Shown: positions 14,471 to 20,652 of the stretch, piece by piece
How positions within the stretch are numbered: the first letter of the stretch is position 1
How the letters are laid out: each line of letters begins with the position of its first letter
From: a virus
Length of the DNA: 20,652 nt
Virus record (IMG/VR): IMGVR_UViG_3300040801_001105
Span: 1 to 20,652 of that record
Direction: 5' to 3' (one strand)
Made by a program: the position numbers and the translations under genes
The notes under the pieces: model-generated
The model's database searches: none
What the model was told of the DNA's origin: nothing
Seen by the model: the letters and a program-made list of their open reading frames with translations, nothing else

Positions 14471-15609
14471 TGTCATCAAAAGAAATACAGAAACAACAGC
14501 AACTTCCGATTACTAATGTAAATGCGTTGAAATCAAAGAGAACTTTGATTTCAACGGCAAAGGTAAAAGGAGGTGGTGTTCAAACATCTCCATTAAAAAC
14601 ATCATCTAATTCTTTAACAAATCCACTAAAGAGTTCGAAAGAAATATTAACTGTCAATGATTTATTTCCTGCGGGATTACGTCAAGAAATACAAACATTG
14701 GTTTCATTATTAGAAAAATATTATCTTTCTGAAAACACAACAGATTTATCTGGTGTTTCTGCATTAATAAATACAATATCCGAAAAAAGAAATATAGATG
14801 CTATTGATATAGACGATGAAGAAACAATTATTAAATGGTTTTATGAATATGGAAGATCATTTTTTGCTGCAAATGATCTAAAACTGGATAAAAGAATATT
14901 TCTTAAATATATTGGAACTTTTTTAAGACAAAAAGGTTCGTTTGATGCGATTCGTAGTTTTTTTAGAGTTCTATATAATAAAACACCAAGGATTTATGTT
15001 CCTTGGGAAGATGTTTTAATTACATCTGACGGCAAATGGAAAGGAGAAAACCAACAAAGAATTTCTTTAGATGGTGCTCAAAGTGAATTGAAAGGATTTG
15101 TCCTTAGTAAAGGAGAATTTAAAACAAACGATGGGTTTTTAAGTGATAACATCTATCTTCAAGATAGTTATTATTATCAACAATATTCATATGATGTAGG
15201 TATTGATATACAAGGTGCAGACTGGGAAAAGCCTTTTAAGGAGCTATTACATCCAGCCGGATTTATCCTGTTCACCACACTATTATTAATTATTGAATCG
15301 ACAACAAGTGGTAAAATGCCTGTTGAACAATTCGGAAAAATTAATAATCTAATAAGAACATTAAAAATATTAATTATTGGAAACATTGTTGCGGCAACAA
15401 TAAAGACCGATGTTTGGACATTATTAAAAATTGGAATAGATATATCAACACAGAAATATCATGGAAAAACTCTATCAACAAGATTTTGGTTCAATACTTC
15501 AGCAGCAATAAATGACTATGGACAAACATCTATTGCTGAATTAATTTTAGGAGATTTTAATGCAAATTCTTATATTAAACAAGAAGAAGTTGGTTCACCT
15601 ATTGTATAA
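14470..15609 (+). CDS. Baseplate wedge protein, gp7/gpI-like
   Basis: The 379-residue product begins with a basic Ser/Lys/Thr-rich region (1-~60), probably flexible, then helices (LRQEIQTLVSLLEKYYLSEN). The key block is YIGTFLRQKGSFDAIRSFFR, VLYNKTPRIYVPWEDVLITS and SDGKWKG, a pattern I associate with wedge proteins that follow gp6 in T4-like cyanophages and with P2 gpI. In the core wedge of contractile tails, one gp7/gpI-type chain bundles with two gp6/J chains. T4 gp7 is much longer (1032 aa), so only the minimal part would be present. A C-terminal hydrophobic segment (GFILFTTLLLIIES) is probably buried helix or strand, not a membrane anchor. A perfect 14-bp hairpin lies at codons 19-29. 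The assignment relies partly on position. Confidence 0.7.
   Translation: MSSKEIQKQQQLPITNVNALKSKRTLISTAKVKGGGVQTSPLKTSSNSLTNPLKSSKEILTVNDLFPAGLRQEIQTLVSLLEKYYLSENTTDLSGVSALINTISEKRNIDAIDIDDEETIIKWFYEYGRSFFAANDLKLDKRIFLKYIGTFLRQKGSFDAIRSFFRVLYNKTPRIYVPWEDVLITSDGKWKGENQQRISLDGAQSELKGFVLSKGEFKTNDGFLSDNIYLQDSYYYQQYSYDVGIDIQGADWEKPFKELLHPAGFILFTTLLLIIESTTSGKMPVEQFGKINNLIRTLKILIIGNIVAATIKTDVWTLLKIGIDISTQKYHGKTLSTRFWFNTSAAINDYGQTSIAELILGDFNANSYIKQEEVGSPIV
14525..14556 (+). repeat. Perfect 14-bp hairpin near the 5' end of the gp7-like gene
   Basis: The arm CGTTGAAATCAAAG (14525-14538) is exactly complementary to 14543-14556, with a 4-base AGAA loop. It lies in codons 19-29 and is not followed by a T run, so it is not a standard terminator. 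It could be an RNase processing site or slow translation. Confidence 0.85.
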
Positions 15610-15612
15610 ATA
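15605..15612 (+). promoter_or_regulatory. T4-type late promoter box 1 upstream of gp8
   Basis: Exact TATAAATA that includes the TAA stop (15607-15609) of the gp7-like gene. Initiation near 15618 would give a leader of about 38 bases before the gp8 ATG. Confidence 0.65.
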
Positions 15613-15626
15613 CAATTAAAAATAAA

Positions 15627-15634
15627 TATAAATA
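15627..15634 (+). promoter_or_regulatory. T4-type late promoter box 2 upstream of gp8
   Basis: A second exact TATAAATA, 22 bases after the first. Initiation near 15640 leaves about 15 bases, including AGAGAAAAA, before the gp8 ATG at 15656. The pair suggests boosted late expression of gp8 and the following gene. Confidence 0.65.
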
Positions 15635-15655
15635 TATTTTAGAGAAAAAATTCAA

Positions 15656-17035
15656 ATGACAGCTATTGTTACAAAAAATCAAAGAATAGAAAATGCTAAT
15701 AATTTTATTTCAGCATATTCAGATTCCCCTATACAAAATCATCTTTATCTTTGGATAGCCAAATCTGATTATTGGTCAGATGATTTATCTGCAACCGCAG
15801 ATGATGTGGTAGAAACACCAATCGACGGTGAATATGATAAAGCAAAAATATATAATGAAATGATTGCTATGAAAAAAGTTGAGCCAGAAAATATTATTAA
15901 TACTGTACCAACAATTCAATGGACATTTGGTGAAGCATATACTGCCTGGGATGATAATTTTTCAGAAATAGTTTCAGAAGAAGGTGTAATCACCTATAAT
16001 ACAATCTATGATAAAAATTTTTATGTCGTTACATCAACATATAAAATATATAAATGTTTAGTAGCCGGTTCTTCTGTTTCTACCGTACAACCAACACATA
16101 GCGGAATAGAACCATTACAATATTCTGATGGATATGTCTGGCATTATATAGATGAAATTTCTGCATCAAATGCATTAACTTTTTATAACGATTCTTATTT
16201 GCCAGTTGTTGCTAAATCTTCGCAAGACCCTAATCAAACTAATATTTCTGGTGGTATTTTTAAAATCGTTGTTGAAGATGGTGGCTCTGGATATACCTCT
16301 GCGCCAACCGTGACAATTGAAGGAAATGGAACCGGAGCAGTAGCAACAGCAACTATTTCTAATGGTTCTGTGTCTTCTGTATCAATTAGTCTAACAGCAG
16401 GAATTATTGAAGCAGGAAAATATGGTTTAAGACATGGCACTGGTTATGATTATGCAAAAGTAAAATTTTCTGGTGGAGGTGGAACCGGAGCAAAAGCAAG
16501 AGTCGTTTTATCACCTAAAAATGGTCATGGATATGATCCTATTTCAGAATTGGGTGCATACAATGTTCAAGTAGCCGTAGATATTAATACAGATGAATCC
16601 GGCGATTTCATGGTTTCAAACGATTATAGAAAAATCGGATTAATAAAAAATCCATATGCCGCTGGCTCTTCACCATCTGAAATTTCTACTGTTTCTACAT
16701 TGAATTGTTTAAAAAATATTGAAGTCAATTCAGGAACATTTTCTCCCAATGATGTAATAAGAGATACAATAACATCTGCCTATGCATTTGTTGATTATTT
16801 TGATTCGGATAATATGTTAATCTATTATCATCAAAATGAAAAAACAGGATATGATTCTTTCGGAGTTGGAAATGCTATAGAATGTGCAGATACATCTGAA
16901 ACAGGTGTTATTCAATCAATGAATGAATCAGAGTATGAACCATTTACCGGAGATATTTTATTAATAGAAAATAGAGATGCTATTCAACGAAGTTCAACAA
17001 CTCGTGAAGAAATCAGAATGGTTATTCAATTTTAA
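15656..17035 (+). CDS. gp8: Baseplate wedge protein gp8
   Basis: The 459-residue product is longer than T4 gp8 (334 aa) but shares its landmarks in order: AIVTKNQRIENANNFISAYS at the start, IYKCLV, then SDGYVWHYIDEISA (residues ~157-170; T4 has GDGYVWEYLFEI), DYRKIGLIKNPYAA, and the C-terminal ILLIENRDAIQRSSTTREEI ending in MVIQF. gp8 forms a dimer that decorates the wedge near gp7 and gp10. The extra length comes mainly from a Gly-rich strand-repeat insertion at residues ~198-285 (GGSGYTSAPTVTIEGNGTGA and a second copy-like GGGGTGAKARVVL). Two late-promoter boxes precede the gene. The last gene of the window starts 12 bases after the stop. Confidence 0.92.
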   Translation: MTAIVTKNQRIENANNFISAYSDSPIQNHLYLWIAKSDYWSDDLSATADDVVETPIDGEYDKAKIYNEMIAMKKVEPENIINTVPTIQWTFGEAYTAWDDNFSEIVSEEGVITYNTIYDKNFYVVTSTYKIYKCLVAGSSVSTVQPTHSGIEPLQYSDGYVWHYIDEISASNALTFYNDSYLPVVAKSSQDPNQTNISGGIFKIVVEDGGSGYTSAPTVTIEGNGTGAVATATISNGSVSSVSISLTAGIIEAGKYGLRHGTGYDYAKVKFSGGGGTGAKARVVLSPKNGHGYDPISELGAYNVQVAVDINTDESGDFMVSNDYRKIGLIKNPYAAGSSPSEISTVSTLNCLKNIEVNSGTFSPNDVIRDTITSAYAFVDYFDSDNMLIYYHQNEKTGYDSFGVGNAIECADTSETGVIQSMNESEYEPFTGDILLIENRDAIQRSSTTREEIRMVIQF

Positions 17036-17047
17036 AGAAAAAAATTT

Positions 17048-20000
17048 ATGGCAACAATAACATATACTACACCACAACCACCATATCGAGATGATTTTGA
17101 TGGATCAAAAAAGTATTATAGAATTCTATATAAACCTGCATATCCTGTTCAGGCAAGAGAATTAACACAACAACAAACAACACTTCAAAACCAAATTGAA
17201 AAGTTTGGACGACATATTTTTGATGAAGGTTCATTAGTTTCTGGTGGTCAATTTGATATTGATACACAATTCCCTTATGTTATTCTTTCTAATGAAAATT
17301 CGGTCGGAAATATTGTAAACCCTACGAATTTTATTAATACAACAGTTATCGGTCAAACCTCCGGAGTAAAAGGACGGTTTATTCAGATACAACAAGTTTC
17401 ACACAATGGTACTTCATATTATGTAGGATTTGTAAGATATTTTGCCGGTTCAGAAGATATATCTTCTACAGATGTTACCTTTATCGAGGGTGAAATATTA
17501 GAAGATGTCTCCAATTCTTTGAATACTATTGCAATTGCAAATGAACAATTTGCAGATGTAGCAATACTTGGAGAAGGTTCTTTATTTTCTATCGAAGAAG
17601 GAGTAGTGTTTTCTAACGGATTGTTTCTTGACTTTGATAAACAAACCATTATTTTAGAACCATTCTCACGAACACCTAACTGTCGAGTTGGGTTCACTAT
17701 TAATATTAATATTGTAGGCTATGGTGATGATGAATCTTTATTAGATAATGCTAATGGAACACCAAACTATAATGCTCCTGGTGCAGATAGATTAAAATTA
17801 GAACCAATCCTTACTAAAATCGATCTTGATGCAACAAATTCATTGCCCGAATTTGTTGAACTGTTTAAAATAAAAAATGGTGTCATTCAAACAAAAAATG
17901 AAAGATCACAATATGCTATCATTGGAGATGAAATAGCTAAAAGAACCTATGATGAGTCTGGTGATTATTGTGTTAAAGGAATGGGCATTCGAATCCGTGA
18001 ACATCTTAATACAGGAGAAAATGAAGGTTATCTTTTAAGTGCAGATGGAGGTGATTCTACTAAATTAGATATAAATATTGAACCCGGATTAGCATATGTA
18101 AAAGGATATGAAATCAATAAATTGGTCACATCGCATATTGAAACCGATAAAAGTATTGATTATGTAAATGTTAATTCTCAGATATTATCTGTTCGTTCTT
18201 CTAATTATTTGTTGTTAGAAGAAATTGTTGGTATGCCTACCTTAGATCAAGGAACAGAAATAGATTTATATTCAGGAACATCTCCTGATATTGGTGAAAA
18301 AAGAGTAACAAATTCTTTAAAAAACACTGATACTCCTACTGGAACTAAACTAGGAACAGCAAAAGTTAAATCATTAGTATATGATTCTGGTGTATTAGGT
18401 ACACCATCTGGAAGGTTGAGATTACATTTATATGATATTCAATTATTAGAAAATGTTGGTGGTTTCCATAATGTTCGTTCGGTATATACAAATACACCAA
18501 CAGACTTTTTTGCAGATGTTGTTTTAAATACATCTACAGGTAAAGCAGAATTAAAACAAAAAAATCAATATCCTCTTCTATATCCTATTGGTACATCTTT
18601 TACAAGATCAATAAGAAGTGAAAATGAATTATCTGATACAACCTTTTCATTCCAAAGAACTAAATCCAATGTAATTATTAATACAAATGGAACATTGGAT
18701 GTTTCAATTAGTACATCCAATGAATTACTAGGATACGGAACAGGTGTATTATCTTCTACAGAAAAACAAACAGTATTTCTAACAGTAGAAGAGGATGTTG
18801 CAATTTCATTGCCCGGAACTGTTTCGGGTTCTTCTGGAACTACTTCAATAACAGGTTCAGGAACCGCGTTTACTCGATTAAATATCGGAGACAAGATTGA
18901 AATTGCTGGATTGACTGATACCTATATTGTTACTTCTATTACTAATGATACCTCATTGACAGTTGACAGAAATTTGACTGGAACCGCAAGTGGAGCCACC
19001 TATGAAAAAGTATATTATGCTGGAGATTATATTAATCTTCATGGAAAAGGAAGTGATGCGGGAACATTAAGAACTGTTTCTTGTAATTCTACAAGAACTG
19101 GAATGTCTTTTAATTTACAAGAAACATATTCTAGTACAGTCAATGCTACAGTATCTTTTTCGGTAACAAGATCATCTGCGTATGAAGTAAAAAAACAATT
19201 AAAGAACAATCGATTTGTTAAAATTGATTGTTCGTCATACGAGTGGGATTCTCCCGAAGATTTCACAAAGAAAATCTTTCTTGGATTTTCTGATATTTTT
19301 AAAATCCATCAAATTAGAAAACATACTTCTACATTTTCATCAGATTCAGATGGAACCGATGTAACAGACCAATTTACTTTTAATACAGGTCAAACGGATG
19401 ATTTTTATGATCATGGATATATTCAATTAAAAGATGGTTATTCTCTTTCTTCATCGGATTATCTATTAATAGAATTAGATTATTTCCTTCCTGATTTTTC
19501 GTTGGGTGTAGGTTATTTTTCTGTGGATTCATATCCTATAGATGATACTCAAGCCTCTTCTACTACAATATATACACATGAAATTCCAGTATATACATCT
19601 CCGGAAACTGGACAATTATATGATCTACGAGATTATTTAGATTTTCGTTCAGTAAAAGCAAATACTGCAACGGATGCAACTGCGGTTGGAAGTGCATCAA
19701 CAAATCCATCAACAACTAATTCATTTACATTTGCAGCGAATGGATTAAGATTACCAAAACCTTCTACTCAAATAATAGTAGATTATTCATATTATTTGGC
19801 AAGACGTGATCTTGTCACTCTAAATATTAATGGAGATTTTGGTATACGAAAAGGTATTTCTGATGAATCTCCGGTAACGCCAGCGGTTCCAGAAAATGAA
19901 ATGGGTATCGCTAAAATTTTCATTCCTCCATATCCATCATTATCAACAACATATGCAAGAATACTTAATAGAGAGGATATTGCATGTAAATTTAATCGCA

Positions 20001-20652
20001 TTACGTTTGAAAGACATACAATGAGAGATATTGGTGTCCTAAAAGAACGTATTAAATCTTTGGAGTATTATACAAGTCTCAATGCACTCGAAAAAAATGC
20101 TTCTGATCAATCAATCCTTGATGAAAATGGATTAGAAAGATTTAAAAATGGTATTTTTGTAGACCCATTTGTAGACCATTCATTGGGTGATTCTACCAAT
20201 GATGATTATAAAATAGCAGTTGATCCTAACGAACAATGTATTAGACCAAGATTTAGAATGGATTCTTCTTTATATAGGTTTCTTAATAATCAATCTTCTA
20301 ATGTTCAAATTGGTAAGTCCATTGTTACATTACCATATACAGAAACATCGTTCATAGAACAATTAAAAGCAACATCCTATAGAAATATTGAACAAAGTGT
20401 TTATCGTTTTATTGGTACTATAGAAATGGAACCCGACACAGACGTATGGGTTGATACAGATACTATCGATAAAACATATAATATTGATCTTTCTCCTTCT
20501 TTTAATGAATCTATTTTGACCGTCGAATGGGATTCCTGGGAAAAATATGCTACCGGATATAGTGGTTATGATAGAGATTTTAATGATAGATCAGACAATT
20601 TAAATGAGAATTATTATACAGGAACATATTCAACATATGCAGAAGCATTAAA
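17048..20652 (+). CDS. Large DUF4815-type virion structural protein, C-terminus beyond window
   Basis: Open from ATG 17048 through the right edge: 1201 complete codons plus two bases, with no stop in the stretches of the frame I checked along its length. The N-terminus YRILYKPAYPVQARELTQQQ then TLQNQIEKFGRHIFDEGSLV is what I recognise as DUF4815, found in large structural proteins of T4-like cyanophages and relatives. A segment at ~residue 597-640 (SGTAFTRLNIGDKIEIAGL, then TSITNDTSLTV) is a small beta module common in phage fibre and baseplate proteins. Later come ERIKSLEYYTSLNALEKNA, CIRPRFRM and WDSWEKYATGY. Its place after gp8 suggests a peripheral baseplate or fibre-attachment part, analogous in position to T4 gp9/gp10, though not clearly homologous. 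The leader is A-rich (AAAGAAAAAAA) with no Shine-Dalgarno. Hairpins at 17832-17858 and 19204-19233 lie inside it. Confidence 0.8.
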   Translation, partial: MATITYTTPQPPYRDDFDGSKKYYRILYKPAYPVQARELTQQQTTLQNQIEKFGRHIFDEGSLVSGGQFDIDTQFPYVILSNENSVGNIVNPTNFINTTVIGQTSGVKGRFIQIQQVSHNGTSYYVGFVRYFAGSEDISSTDVTFIEGEILEDVSNSLNTIAIANEQFADVAILGEGSLFSIEEGVVFSNGLFLDFDKQTIILEPFSRTPNCRVGFTININIVGYGDDESLLDNANGTPNYNAPGADRLKLEPILTKIDLDATNSLPEFVELFKIKNGVIQTKNERSQYAIIGDEIAKRTYDESGDYCVKGMGIRIREHLNTGENEGYLLSADGGDSTKLDINIEPGLAYVKGYEINKLVTSHIETDKSIDYVNVNSQILSVRSSNYLLLEEIVGMPTLDQGTEIDLYSGTSPDIGEKRVTNSLKNTDTPTGTKLGTAKVKSLVYDSGVLGTPSGRLRLHLYDIQLLENVGGFHNVRSVYTNTPTDFFADVVLNTSTGKAELKQKNQYPLLYPIGTSFTRSIRSENELSDTTFSFQRTKSNVIINTNGTLDVSISTSNELLGYGTGVLSSTEKQTVFLTVEEDVAISLPGTVSGSSGTTSITGSGTAFTRLNIGDKIEIAGLTDTYIVTSITNDTSLTVDRNLTGTASGATYEKVYYAGDYINLHGKGSDAGTLRTVSCNSTRTGMSFNLQETYSSTVNATVSFSVTRSSAYEVKKQLKNNRFVKIDCSSYEWDSPEDFTKKIFLGFSDIFKIHQIRKHTSTFSSDSDGTDVTDQFTFNTGQTDDFYDHGYIQLKDGYSLSSSDYLLIELDYFLPDFSLGVGYFSVDSYPIDDTQASSTTIYTHEIPVYTSPETGQLYDLRDYLDFRSVKANTATDATAVGSASTNPSTTNSFTFAANGLRLPKPSTQIIVDYSYYLARRDLVTLNINGDFGIRKGISDESPVTPAVPENEMGIAKIFIPPYPSLSTTYARILNREDIACKFNRITFERHTMRDIGVLKERIKSLEYYTSLNALEKNASDQSILDENGLERFKNGIFVDPFVDHSLGDSTNDDYKIAVDPNEQCIRPRFRMDSSLYRFLNNQSSNVQIGKSIVTLPYTETSFIEQLKATSYRNIEQSVYRFIGTIEMEPDTDVWVDTDTIDKTYNIDLSPSFNESILTVEWDSWEKYATGYSGYDRDFNDRSDNLNENYYTGTYSTYAEAL
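17832..17858 (+). repeat. 10-bp perfect hairpin in the DUF4815-type gene
   Basis: CAACAAATTC (17832-17841) pairs perfectly with 17849-17858 around the 7-base loop ATTGCCC. By itself it is only a little beyond what AT-rich DNA gives by chance. Confidence 0.5.
19179..19241 (+). repeat. Nested hairpin in the DUF4815-type gene (13 bp inner, 7 bp outer)
   Basis: Inner arms 19204-19216 and 19221-19233 pair over 13 positions with one G-U pair and a GTTA loop. Outer arms 19179-19185 and 19235-19241 (CGTATGA / TCATACG) are perfect and enclose it. The G-U pair works only in the plus-strand RNA, that is, in the message of this gene. Confidence 0.65.

Noticed and set aside
14525-14556. Intrinsic terminator reading of the 14-bp hairpin
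   Set aside because: The stem is AT-rich, has no following T run, and lies near the start of an intact gene.
17452-17467. 16-bp perfect palindrome AGAAGATATATCTTCT
   Set aside because: No loop and AT-rich; one such palindrome in about 20 kb of this composition is not surprising.
18070-18077. Exact TATAAATA on the plus strand
   Set aside because: It lies in the middle of the DUF4815-type gene with no start codon context downstream; expected by chance in such AT-rich DNA.
1-20652. tRNA genes, CRISPR arrays, insertion sequences, attachment sites
   Set aside because: Looked for cloverleaf-like and regular spaced repeats and for transposase or integrase motifs; none seen.

Overview
The window is part of the structural region of a T4-like contractile-tailed phage (a myovirus in the classical sense). 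The evidence is a set of T4-type tail and baseplate proteins recognisable by sequence: tail-tube family, gp26-type assembly factor, gp4 head-completion nuclease, gp48, gp53, gp27/gp5 hub and spike, gp25, gp6, a gp7/gpI-like wedge protein and gp8. The same regions carry exact copies of the T4-type late promoter box TATAAATA. The DNA is strongly AT-rich and most start codons lack a clear Shine-Dalgarno sequence. The host cannot be named from this window; marine or other low-GC T4-like phages would fit.

Layout. Two divergent blocks meet at about 4387-4472. Leftward (minus strand), from the divide to the left edge: gp4-like nuclease, an unrecognised 235-aa protein, a 213-aa conserved protein, a gp19-family tail-tube protein, a gp26-type tail assembly protein, a 63-codon frame with no start codon reached by a T9 slippery run (gp51-like), and a putative tape-measure protein running off the left edge. 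Rightward (plus strand): gp48, gp53, a 984-aa gp27-type hub, a gp5-type OB protein, a 688-aa spike protein, gp25, gp6, a gp7/gpI-like protein, gp8, and a large DUF4815-type structural protein running off the right edge. Genes are packed tightly, with ATGA overlaps at two junctions, and no stretch over 300 bases lacks a gene. I saw no tRNA, CRISPR array or insertion sequence.

How it works together. gp25, gp6, gp7-like and gp8 would build the baseplate wedges; gp53 joins the wedges to the hub. The gp27-type hub, OB protein and spike form the central puncturing device; gp48 caps the hub and starts the tail tube. The tube, assembly chaperone and tape-measure genes on the other strand supply the tube and set its length.

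Most interesting points. (1) The hub/spike appears to carry three different peptidoglycan-degrading domains: M23 and transglycosylase-like domains inserted in the gp27-type protein, and an M15-like domain at the C-terminus of the spike. The classical gp5 is split and has no lysozyme in the usual place. (2) A probable programmed -1 frameshift joins the gp26-like and gp51-like frames directly upstream of the tape-measure candidate, reproducing the tube / G-GT / tape-measure order of lambda-like tails. (3) Two late promoters face each other in the divergent gap and predict overlapping transcripts. (4) There are several long hairpins inside coding regions, and three genes end in four in-frame TAA codons.
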